In this document: positions 1-5,612 of the stretch, in pieces | Numbering within the stretch: position 1 is the stretch's first letter | Layout of the letters: the number at the start of each line of letters is the position of its first letter | Assembly (NCBI GenBank): GCA_900321515.1 | Contig: ONWI01000074.1 | Location: 1-6,582, forward strand | DNA length: 6,582 bases | Source: an uncultured Eubacteriales bacterium | GTDB lineage: Bacteria; Bacillota; Clostridia; Oscillospirales; Acutalibacteraceae | Reading direction: 5' to 3' | Made by a program: the position numbers and the translations under genes | The notes under the pieces: model-generated | The model's input: only the letters and a program-made list of their open reading frames with translations | Database searches by the model: none | What the model was told of the DNA's origin: nothing

Positions 1-8
1 ACCTATTC

Positions 9-85
9 TGGTGGACGCAAACGGACTCGAACCGCCGACCTCCTGCGTGTGAAGCAGGCGCTCTAACCAGCTGAGCTATGCGTCC
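9..85 (-). tRNA. tRNA-Val, anticodon CAC
   Basis: A complete cloverleaf is visible on the minus strand. The acceptor arms GGACGCA and TGCGTCC pair fully. The D-arm contains GG in its loop, the anticodon stem CCTGC/GCAGG encloses loop TTCACAC, and the T-loop is TTCGAGT with two G-U pairs in its stem. The anticodon CAC reads GUG valine codons. The discriminator base is A (position 12), and the 3' CCA is encoded at 11-9. The gene lies 6 bases downstream of the tRNA-Thr gene and is almost certainly processed from the same transcript. Confidence 0.97.
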
Positions 86-91
86 GGGTGG

Positions 92-167
92 TGGAGCTGA
101 TGAGGGGACTTGAACCCCTGACCTGCTGATTACGAATCAGCTGCTCTACCAACTGAGCCACATCAGC
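92..167 (-). tRNA. tRNA-Thr, anticodon CGT
   Basis: A complete cloverleaf is visible on the minus strand. The acceptor arms GCTGATG and CATCAGC pair perfectly. The anticodon stem GCTGA/TCAGC encloses loop TTCGTAA, giving anticodon CGU, which reads ACG threonine codons. The T-arm is AGGGG/CCCCT around TTCAAGT. The discriminator is T (position 95), and CCA is encoded at 94-92. It is first in a two-tRNA transcription unit, about 24 bases downstream of the predicted transcription start. Confidence 0.97.
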
Positions 168-197
168 AAAATGACTTTGCCACTCCGAACAAAAGGC

Positions 198-226
198 ATT
201 ATAACACACAAACCGGGCGGTGTCAA
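198..226 (-). promoter_or_regulatory. Consensus sigma-A promoter of the tRNA-Thr/tRNA-Val unit
   Basis: Read on the minus strand, a perfect -35 TTGACA (226-221) is separated by exactly 17 bases from a perfect -10 TATAAT (203-198). Transcription would begin near position 191, just before the tRNA-Thr gene. Full consensus matches are typical of stable-RNA promoters. Confidence 0.93.
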
Positions 227-334
227 GAGTTTTATGAATATTTTTTTCTAAAGTAAAAGACCAAAGTAAAAGATCACATCAGACGGAGGGCATAAAACAG
301 GGAATAGCAGAGTTGTGGAGGGAGAAGATGATAC

Positions 335-363
335 TTGACTTTGTAGGCTGAATGTGGGAAAAT
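335..363 (+). promoter_or_regulatory. Candidate promoter of the 2H phosphoesterase gene
   Basis: TTGACT (335-340, 5 of 6 consensus bases) lies 17 bases before GAAAAT (358-363, 4 of 6). A start near 370 would leave a short leader before the ribosome binding site at 386-391. The -10 match is weak, so this is a candidate only. The rest of 227-460 holds no recognisable gene. It contains an 11-bp direct repeat, AAAGTAAAAGA, at 250-260 and 263-273. Confidence 0.45.
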
Positions 364-400
364 ACATGTGCAAACTTAAATAAAAGAGAGGTGCAGATAA

Positions 401-439
401 ATGTCATTATTGTCCGAATATGATGAGAGAACGGCGTGA
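401..439 (+). other. 12-codon leader ORF, in frame with the 2H gene and separated from it by UGA
   Basis: ATG at 401 follows a good ribosome binding site (GAGAGG, 386-391) and encodes MSLLSEYDERTA before a TGA at 437-439. The frame is identical to that of the gene starting at 461. The intervening codons (440-460) read KKEPIKG without another stop. The 13 bases GAGAGGTGCAGAT (386-398) recur exactly before the kinase start at 1441, which supports 401 as a real initiation site. Three readings are possible: the true N-terminus of the downstream protein broken by a TGG-to-TGA change, a short upstream ORF coupled to reinitiation at 461, or a sequencing error. Confidence 0.6.
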
Positions 440-460
440 AAAAAAGAACCGATAAAGGGT

Positions 461-1105
461 ATGTTCAATACTCATGAGGGACTTGCGAACAAAGTCAAAT
501 CCGACGGGAGCTATGTGCCGTTTTATGGAAGCACAGTGGTATTCGCGGCGGACAGCCGATGCATGTCGTCTGTAGAAAAAATGCAGGCAGCGCTTCACAG
601 TGAAATTGGTGATATGCTGGCTTCTCCTCTGCCTGTAACCTCCTTCCACATGACGCTGCACGACCTGATTTCGCCGGAAATGAGCGCGTCAGCTCCGTCC
701 GACGTGGAAGCGTACGCCCGCGAGGTGGAAGAGAGCCATGCGAAAGCAGTGGAGATAGTCGATGAAATCAAGAAGGAATATGCCGGACAGAAAATCGTAA
801 TGGAGGCTGACAGGGTGGTCAATATGGTGTCGAAGTCGCTGGTGCTGCTGCTCAGACCGCACAGTGAAGCCGACTATGGACTGCTGCTGGAAATGTACCG
901 GCGATTTGACGGTATAGTCCGGCTGCCATACAAACTGACGCCGCATATCACCCTTGCGTATTACCGACCGGGGAGGATCGACGGCGACAGGCTTGGCGCG
1001 GCGGTTGACGGGGTTCAGGTGCTGATTGATAACGCGGATTCTTATGTCTTTGCCGCTGAGGCTCTGGCAGCGCAGATTTTCCGCGATATGCAGACTTACA
1101 TCTGA
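461..1105 (+). CDS. 2H phosphoesterase-superfamily protein (LigT/cyclic phosphodiesterase-like)
   Basis: The 214-residue soluble protein has no signal peptide or membrane segment. It shows the two H-x-T/S-hydrophobic motifs that define 2H phosphoesterases: HMTL at residues 63-66 and HITL at 162-165. Each follows a hydrophobic strand, and they are about 99 residues apart, as expected for the two-lobed fold. Members of this superfamily act on 2',3'-cyclic or 2'-5' phosphodiester bonds in RNA or nucleotides. The substrate here cannot be told; the motifs could also fit the poorly studied DUF1868-like branch. ATG 461 is a doubtful start, because the AAAGGG-like purine run nearly touches it. A better ribosome binding site serves ATG 401 in the same frame, but a TGA at 437-439 intervenes. 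The gene may therefore be translated from 461, by readthrough, or be a recent pseudogene. The body is otherwise intact and monocistronic, with a terminator 31 bases after its stop. Confidence 0.8.
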   Translation: MFNTHEGLANKVKSDGSYVPFYGSTVVFAADSRCMSSVEKMQAALHSEIGDMLASPLPVTSFHMTLHDLISPEMSASAPSDVEAYAREVEESHAKAVEIVDEIKKEYAGQKIVMEADRVVNMVSKSLVLLLRPHSEADYGLLLEMYRRFDGIVRLPYKLTPHITLAYYRPGRIDGDRLGAAVDGVQVLIDNADSYVFAAEALAAQIFRDMQTYI

Positions 1106-1135
1106 ACAACAATATAATATCTTCTTCGGCAGCAT

Positions 1136-1180
1136 AAAAGGCTGGTTTCCTTGAGATCGGTTGAGGAAAACAGCCTTTTT
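1136..1180 (+). terminator. Rho-independent terminator after the 2H gene
   Basis: The arms AAAAGGCTGGTTTCCT (1136-1151) and AGGAAAACAGCCTTTT (1164-1179) pair over 16 positions with one G-A mismatch, around a 12-base loop. The run of T at 1176-1180 completes the signal. The A-rich left arm gives a short T run on the other strand too, so it may also act in reverse. Confidence 0.9.
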
Positions 1181-1291
1181 ATACTTGAGCCTGTTCAGGA
1201 AAAAGCGTGCGGAGGACGTCGTGGATAAATGTCTTCAATCAACCGAAAAAATAATCAACGTAATAATCAAACAATGATAAATGGTTTCGTT

Positions 1292-1323
1292 TAGAATTTA
1301 CAAATTCCAATAGTTAAATTCTA
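1292..1323. repeat. Inverted repeat upstream of the sucrose operon promoter
   Basis: TAGAATTTA (1292-1300) and TAAATTCTA (1315-1323) form a perfect 9-bp inverted repeat with a 14-base loop. The same left arm can instead pair GAATTT (1294-1299) with AAATTC (1302-1307), two bases away. The repeat ends 22 bp before the -35 box. A binding site for a second regulator is possible; no function is shown. Confidence 0.5.
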
Positions 1324-1345
1324 TATCAGAGGGATGTAAAAGCGA

Positions 1346-1374
1346 TTGAAAAAACAGTGGCGTTATGATATATT
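1346..1374 (+). promoter_or_regulatory. Promoter of the kinase-amylosucrase operon
   Basis: TTGAAA (1346-1351, 5 of 6) is 17 bases from TATATT (1369-1374, 5 of 6). The TG at 1366-1367 makes it an extended -10. Transcription would start near 1381, inside or next to the operator-like dyad and about 60 bases before the kinase start codon. Confidence 0.82.
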
Positions 1375-1382
1375 AATAGTGA

Positions 1383-1396
1383 TGAAATCGATTACA
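1383..1396. promoter_or_regulatory. LacI-family operator candidate at the operon transcription start
   Basis: TGAAATCGATTACA is a 14-bp dyad centred on CG with 6 of 7 symmetric pairs (only 1385/1394 mismatch). A central CG flanked by A/T-rich half sites is the usual form of LacI/GalR-family operators. It lies at about +3 to +16 relative to the predicted start, a classic repression position. The LacI-family gene at 4303 in the same operon is the likely ligand. Confidence 0.68.
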
Positions 1397-1440
1397 AACC
1401 CTGAAAATGACCCAATAAAATATAGCTGAGAGGTGCAGAT

Positions 1441-2415
1441 ATGAAAGACATAGTGACTGTAGGAGAGATATTGATCGATCTGACATACAGCGGGAGAGAT
1501 AAAGGAATTCCGGTATATACCGCGAATCCCGGAGGAGCGCCGGCAAATGTGGCGGTTGCGGCGGCAAAGCTGGGAGCGGAAACGGCGTTCATCGGCAAGG
1601 TGGGAAAGGACTATTACGGAGATTTCCTTCGCTGCACGCTTGAAGAGAACCGTGTAGACGTATCGTGCATGCTCACGGACGATGAAGCCCGCACAACGCT
1701 GGCGGTGGTTTCTCTGTCCGAGACAGGAGAACGCAGCTTTTCGTTCTACCGCAGGAACTGCGCGGACGTACTGCTGACATGCGAAGACATAAGCGTTGAT
1801 CTGCTGTCGGACACCCATATACTTCATTTCGGGTCGGTGAGCATGACGGACGAACCGTCGCGGTCGGCCACGGTATTTGCGGCGGAAAAAGCGAGGGAAC
1901 TTGGCGCTACCGTAACTTATGATCCGAACTACCGCGCGAACCTCTGGAAAAACGAGGCGCAGGCAGTCCAACAGATGAAATCGGTGCTGGGAAAAGCGGA
2001 CATCCTGAAAATATCGGACGAGGAGCTGCCGCTCCTGACCGGAACTGACGATAGCGAGGCGGGAACCAGGCAGCTATATGAGGAATACGGCATACCGCTG
2101 ATATTGCTGACTCTGGGACCGGACGGGGCATACTACCGCCGCGGCGAAGAAACCGGGAAGGCGGACGGCTTCAAGGTAAAGGTTGCCGACACAAACGGCG
2201 CCGGGGACACGTTTTTCGGCGCATTCCTCAGCCGGATGGCTGCTTTGGGGAAATACAGACCGGATCAACTCAGCTCCCGTGAGTTGTATGAAAGCGTGCG
2301 CACGGCGAATCTGGCGGCTTCGCTGACCACATCGCGGCACGGAGCGATTCCTGCGATGCCGGATCTGAAGGAACTGGAAGAGAAACTGCAAAAACTGAGT
2401 CAGGAGGTAAATTGA
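1441..2415 (+). CDS. PfkB-family carbohydrate kinase, probable fructokinase
   Basis: This is a 324-residue cytoplasmic ribokinase/PfkB-fold sugar kinase, a usual length for the family. It shows the substrate-side motif GGAPANVA (31-38), the DPNYR strand (161-165), LTLGPDGA (223-230) and the ATP/anion-hole signature DTNGAGDTFFGAF (250-262) with catalytic base D256. The GGAPANVA motif and the DPNYR segment are typical of bacterial fructokinases. The expected reaction is ATP plus fructose to fructose 6-phosphate. The start is set by GAGAGG at 1428-1433, seven bases before ATG. The gene ends one base before the amylosucrase-like gene, whose ribosome binding site lies within its last codons, so the two are translationally coupled. 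This context strongly suggests that it takes the fructose released from sucrose. Related sugar kinases (for example of 2-keto-3-deoxygluconate) have the same fold, so substrate is inferred, not shown. Confidence 0.92.
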   Translation: MKDIVTVGEILIDLTYSGRDKGIPVYTANPGGAPANVAVAAAKLGAETAFIGKVGKDYYGDFLRCTLEENRVDVSCMLTDDEARTTLAVVSLSETGERSFSFYRRNCADVLLTCEDISVDLLSDTHILHFGSVSMTDEPSRSATVFAAEKARELGATVTYDPNYRANLWKNEAQAVQQMKSVLGKADILKISDEELPLLTGTDDSEAGTRQLYEEYGIPLILLTLGPDGAYYRRGEETGKADGFKVKVADTNGAGDTFFGAFLSRMAALGKYRPDQLSSRELYESVRTANLAASLTTSRHGAIPAMPDLKELEEKLQKLSQEVN

Positions 2416-2416
2416 A

Positions 2417-4255
2417 ATGTCTGAAAACTGCACAAACGAACTCGAAAAGCGCCTGAAAGAGCGCTATGACGAACTGAAATGGCTGTACTGTGAACTCTAC
2501 GGTGATGACGGGCAGGGCTTCGATTACCTGTGCGGTCTGATGAAGAAATACTATGCCGAGCGCGGAGAGTCGCTGAAAGCCATCGACCGCGTACGGGAGA
2601 AAAATCCGGACTGGTACAGGAGCAACGGAATAGTCGGGATGATGCTGTATGTGGATAATTTCGCGGGCAATCTGAAGGGAGTTATCAAAAAAATAGATTA
2701 TTTCACCGAGAGCGGAGTGAACTACATACACTTCATGCCCCTGCTGGAAAGTCCCAAGGAGCACAGTGACGGAGGCTACGCGGTAGCTGATTTCCGGAAG
2801 GTGCAGCCGGAGCTGGGCACGATGGACGATCTTAGGAAACTCACCGATCTCTGCCACAAGCGTGGAATAAGCTGCTGTCTTGACTTTGTGATGAACCACA
2901 CCAGCGACGAACACGCGTGGGCAAAGGCTGCCCGTGAAGGTGACGTGCAGGCCAAGAGCCGGTATTTCTTCTTTGACGGCTGGGATATCCCCAGCGAATA
3001 CGAACGCACGGTTCCGCAGGTATTTCCCACCACAGCCCCCGGCAACTTCACGCAGCTGCCTAACGGGGATATCGTGATGACCACGTTTTATCCCTATCAG
3101 TGGGATCTGAATTACGCCAATCCGATGGTATTCAACGACATGACCGAGAACCTGCTCTATCTTGCAAACGCGGGAATAGACGTTATCCGGCTGGACGCGG
3201 TGCCTTATATCTGGAAGGAGCTCGGAACGCCGTGCCGCAACCTGCCGCAGGTGCACAACATCGTGCGCATGATGAGAATAATCTGTGAAACGGTCTGTCC
3301 GTCGGTGCTTCTGCTCGGGGAGGTCGTCATGGAACCGTCCAAGGTGGTGCCTTACTTCGGGACCACCGAAAAGCCCGAATGCCATATGCTTTATAACGTC
3401 ACAACGATGGCAAGCACATGGAATACAGTCGCCACCCGCGATGTGCGGCTGCTCACGCGGCAGACGGACAAGCTCGCCGAACTGCCCAAGAACTACGTTT
3501 TTCTCAACTATCTGAGATGTCACGACGACATCGGCTGGGGACTGGATTATGACTGGCTGAAGGAACATTACATGGAGCAGATTCCCCACAAGCGATATCT
3601 CAACGATTACTTCATAGGCAAATACCCGGGCAGCGTTTCCCGCGGCGAACTGTACAACGAGGATCAGATTCTACAGGACGCGCGGCTCTGCGGAACCACG
3701 GCAAGCCTTTGCGGCATAGAGGCGGCTGTGTATGACGAAGATGAAAGCGCGCTGAATCTCGCGGTTGACGCGGATATCATGCTTCACGCGTATATGTTCA
3801 CCCAGAGCGGAATACCGGTGATCTACAGCGGTGACGAGGTAGGTCAGCTTAACGATTACAGGTATCATGCGGATATAAACAAGAAATTCGACAGCCGGTA
3901 CCTCCACCGCGGCAAATTCAACTGGAAACTCGCAGAAAAACGCAAGGATCCGGCGAGCTATCAGGGGAGGATATTCGCGGCGCTCAGGAAGCTGGAAGAA
4001 ATCCGCGGGGCAAACGAAGTCTTTGTGGCGCAGGCGGAGTTTTCGCCGGTAGAAACGGGCTCGGCGAATGTGCTGGGAATATTCCGTCGATACGGGAAGC
4101 AGAATCTACTGGCTCTGTTCAACTTCTGTGAGGAGGAACGGTCGATATCTCTCGGGCAAAAACTGACCTATACCGATCTGATGACAGGCGAGAAACACAG
4201 GGAAGATACCGTAGTGCTGCCGCCCTACGGCTTCATCTGGGCGCTGGAGAGCTGA
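2417..4255 (+). CDS. GH13 amylosucrase-like enzyme (sucrose-cleaving glucosyltransferase or hydrolase)
   Basis: The 612-residue protein resembles Neisseria polysaccharea amylosucrase (GH13 subfamily 4) along its whole length, by comparison from memory. Visible parts are an N-terminal helical region (about 1-66), a (beta/alpha)8 barrel with B and B' insertions, and a C-terminal beta domain (about 537-612). Active-site residues are present: SDGGY with D118, NHT with H161, IRLDA with nucleophile D260, LLGEV with acid/base E302, RCHDD with H369/D370, and DSR with R494. The D118-R494 pair matches the salt bridge that closes the -1 pocket in amylosucrase. The enzyme would cleave sucrose, releasing fructose and passing glucose to an alpha-1,4-glucan, or to water as a sucrose hydrolase. 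No signal peptide is seen, so it should act in the cytoplasm. ATG 2417 has AGGAGGT (2402-2408) at ideal spacing. The fructokinase upstream and LacI gene downstream fit sucrose use. Sucrose cleavage is likely; polymer formation is not proven. Confidence 0.93.
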   Translation: MSENCTNELEKRLKERYDELKWLYCELYGDDGQGFDYLCGLMKKYYAERGESLKAIDRVREKNPDWYRSNGIVGMMLYVDNFAGNLKGVIKKIDYFTESGVNYIHFMPLLESPKEHSDGGYAVADFRKVQPELGTMDDLRKLTDLCHKRGISCCLDFVMNHTSDEHAWAKAAREGDVQAKSRYFFFDGWDIPSEYERTVPQVFPTTAPGNFTQLPNGDIVMTTFYPYQWDLNYANPMVFNDMTENLLYLANAGIDVIRLDAVPYIWKELGTPCRNLPQVHNIVRMMRIICETVCPSVLLLGEVVMEPSKVVPYFGTTEKPECHMLYNVTTMASTWNTVATRDVRLLTRQTDKLAELPKNYVFLNYLRCHDDIGWGLDYDWLKEHYMEQIPHKRYLNDYFIGKYPGSVSRGELYNEDQILQDARLCGTTASLCGIEAAVYDEDESALNLAVDADIMLHAYMFTQSGIPVIYSGDEVGQLNDYRYHADINKKFDSRYLHRGKFNWKLAEKRKDPASYQGRIFAALRKLEEIRGANEVFVAQAEFSPVETGSANVLGIFRRYGKQNLLALFNFCEEERSISLGQKLTYTDLMTGEKHREDTVVLPPYGFIWALES

Positions 4256-4264
4256 TGAAGCGAT

Positions 4265-4280
4265 GTCTGTCATGACACAC
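4265..4280. repeat. Dyad in the gap between the amylosucrase-like and LacI genes
   Basis: The core TGTCATGACA (4268-4277) is a perfect palindrome. Adding the flanks gives 7 of 8 symmetric pairs over 16 bp. It lies in the 47-base gap before the regulator gene. The centre is AT, not the CG expected of a LacI-family site, so it may bind a different protein or be chance. Confidence 0.4.
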
Positions 4281-4302
4281 ACAAAGCAGAGATGATGGAT
4301 TC

Positions 4303-5301
4303 ATGAAAATAAGTGAAATAGCCGCCTTGGCGGGTGTATCTGCCGCCGCGGTGAGCCGTTATCTGAACGGCGGCAGCATCAGCGAAGAAAAAAAGCAGAA
4401 AATCAAGAAGGTCATCGAAGAAACCGGCTATGTGCCGAATGTAGCCGCGCGTTCGCTGAGGCAGCAGCGCAGCAACAGCATTGGCGTAGTAGTGCCGAAA
4501 ATCAATTCCGATTCGGTGAGCAATCTGCTGGAAGGCGTATCGTCAGTGCTGAGCAGGTCGGGATATCTGACGATTTTCGGCAACGCCGGGAATGACAAAA
4601 AGCAGGAGCTTGATTATCTGAGGATGATGCAGGAGGCAAGGCTCGCTGGAATTGTCCTGATGGGGACGGTTCTGACGTCCGCACACATCAGATTTTTCAA
4701 AGAAAGCGACATCCCGATAGTTGTGTGCGGACAGAATCATTCCTCCGTGAGCTGCATCTACCATGACGACCGCCGCGCCGCGTGTGAGATAACACGGCAC
4801 ATCATATGCAAAGGACGGCGCAGACTTGCCTATGTGGGCGCGGTGGAAGCCGACGTCAGCGTGGGACTTAACCGGCGGATGGGTGTGGAAGACGCGATGC
4901 TTTCCGCTGGCATCAGTCCGTCAGAACTGGTCAGGACACAGGTATTATTTACGGTAGACGAGGGCGTCAGGGGCATGAATATGATTCTTGACGGAGGATT
5001 CGTTCCGGATGGGGTGATCTGCGCGACGGATACGCTTGCGGTGGGCGCAATCAAAGCACTCAAAGAGCGGGGATATCATGTGCCTGCTGACGTCAGTGTA
5101 GGCGGCATAGGAGGAGGACTGGCGGGGACGATAATATCACCGGCGCTGACAACGGTGCAGCTTTTCCACCGGGAAAGCGGCGAGAAAGCGGCGCAGCTCC
5201 TGCTGTCTATGATCAGTTACAACCGCGAACATCCGGGAGAAAAACCGCCGCCGACACATACTATGCTTGGATATAAGCTCATAGAGCGTGAGTCTGATTA
5301 A
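4303..5301 (+). CDS. LacI/GalR-family transcriptional regulator, likely of the sucrose operon
   Basis: The 332-residue protein is of normal length for the family. The N-terminus carries the LacI helix-turn-helix (about 3-23, KISEIAALAGVSAAAVSRYL) followed by YVPN and the hinge helix NVAARSLR (46-53), which inserts into the minor groove of CG-centred operators. Residues 58 onward form the periplasmic-binding-protein-like effector domain (IGVVVPKI at 60-67; CATDTLAVGAIKAL at 240-253). The usual GFDD-like segment near 267-271 reads GGIGG, so the common acidic residue is missing, which may reflect its ligand. It is the third gene on the same strand, 47 bases after the amylosucrase-like gene, and has only a weak ribosome binding site (purines at 4287-4298). 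It probably represses the operon through the dyad at 1383-1396 and autoregulates. The effector is unknown; sucrose, fructose or a phosphorylated form are candidates. Confidence 0.9.
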   Translation: MKISEIAALAGVSAAAVSRYLNGGSISEEKKQKIKKVIEETGYVPNVAARSLRQQRSNSIGVVVPKINSDSVSNLLEGVSSVLSRSGYLTIFGNAGNDKKQELDYLRMMQEARLAGIVLMGTVLTSAHIRFFKESDIPIVVCGQNHSSVSCIYHDDRRAACEITRHIICKGRRRLAYVGAVEADVSVGLNRRMGVEDAMLSAGISPSELVRTQVLFTVDEGVRGMNMILDGGFVPDGVICATDTLAVGAIKALKERGYHVPADVSVGGIGGGLAGTIISPALTTVQLFHRESGEKAAQLLLSMISYNREHPGEKPPPTHTMLGYKLIERESD

Positions 5302-5347
5302 TAAGGCAATTGAAAAAAGGAAAGTGCGCAGCGCCAATAATGGGAGT

Positions 5348-5437
5348 CGAGGGGGTCTGGACCTCCTCGCGGGTCAAGGGCAGAGCCCTTGCGGGGCGGT
5401 GGGGCAGAGCCCCACGAGCGAGGCGGAGCCGAGCGAG
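5348..5437. repeat. Cluster of GC-rich tandem hairpins between the LacI and HAD genes
   Basis: The 311-base gap (5302-5612) has no credible gene. It contains three strong hairpins in a row. CGAGGGGGT/ACCTCCTCG (5348-5369) has a 4-base loop and one G-U pair. CAAGGGC/GCCCTTG (5375-5391) and GTGGGGC/GCCCCAC (5399-5415) both have loop AGA. A fourth region has CGAGCGAG repeated directly (5415-5422, 5430-5437) around a weak GGC-GGA-GCC stem. No T run follows, so these are not standard terminators. Base composition is much richer in GC than the surrounding intergenic DNA. The pattern suggests a dispersed intergenic repeat or MITE-like element, but copy number cannot be seen here. From 5438 to 5600 the DNA becomes A-rich, with related stretches GAAAAAAATCG (5451-5461) and GAAAAAATCGGGC (5515-5527) and a -10-like TATACAAT at 5570-5577 without a -35. 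Confidence 0.7.
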
Positions 5438-5612
5438 CAAAACGCACCCGGAAAAAAATCGTGGTCGGGCGAATACCGGAATCGCAGAAATCCGAATCCG
5501 TCCTTCCCGGCTGGAGAAAAAATCGGGCTAAAAAATACTCAAGCTCCGCATTATCGCCTTTTTTCAAATTATACAATCGGCTAACGTCAGCAGGCTCTAA
5601 GGAGGAACAGCC

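Noticed and set aside
437..480. Selenocysteine coding at the UGA
   Set aside because: No stable hairpin of the bacterial SECIS type is visible immediately downstream, and this protein family is not known for selenocysteine.
1229..1294. A 21-codon ORF in the intergenic region with GGAGG at 1211-1215
   Set aside because: The spacing from GGAGG to ATG is about 13 bases, too long. The peptide is low-complexity (Asn/Gln-rich), with no supporting context.
1363..1971. A 202-codon minus-strand open frame opposite the kinase 5' half
   Set aside because: It is antisense to a well-supported PfkB kinase and to its promoter, and shows no motif.
2270..3589. A 439-codon open frame on the minus strand across the kinase and amylosucrase-like genes
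   Set aside because: It lies fully opposite two strongly supported genes and has no recognisable motifs. It is the antisense shadow of their codon bias.
5348..5415. Rho-independent terminator of the sucrose operon
   Set aside because: None of the three hairpins is followed by a T run on the plus strand, so they do not qualify as standard intrinsic terminators.
5348..5437. CRISPR array
   Set aside because: The repeats are short hairpins of differing sequence with no constant repeat-spacer periodicity, and no cas genes are present.
5288..5584. A 98-codon open frame starting with GTG inside the LacI gene end and running through the hairpin cluster
   Set aside because: It has no proper ribosome binding site, overlaps the LacI stop, and its composition follows the GC-rich repeats. 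Several other frames in both directions are open across the same block, which is a property of the repeat.
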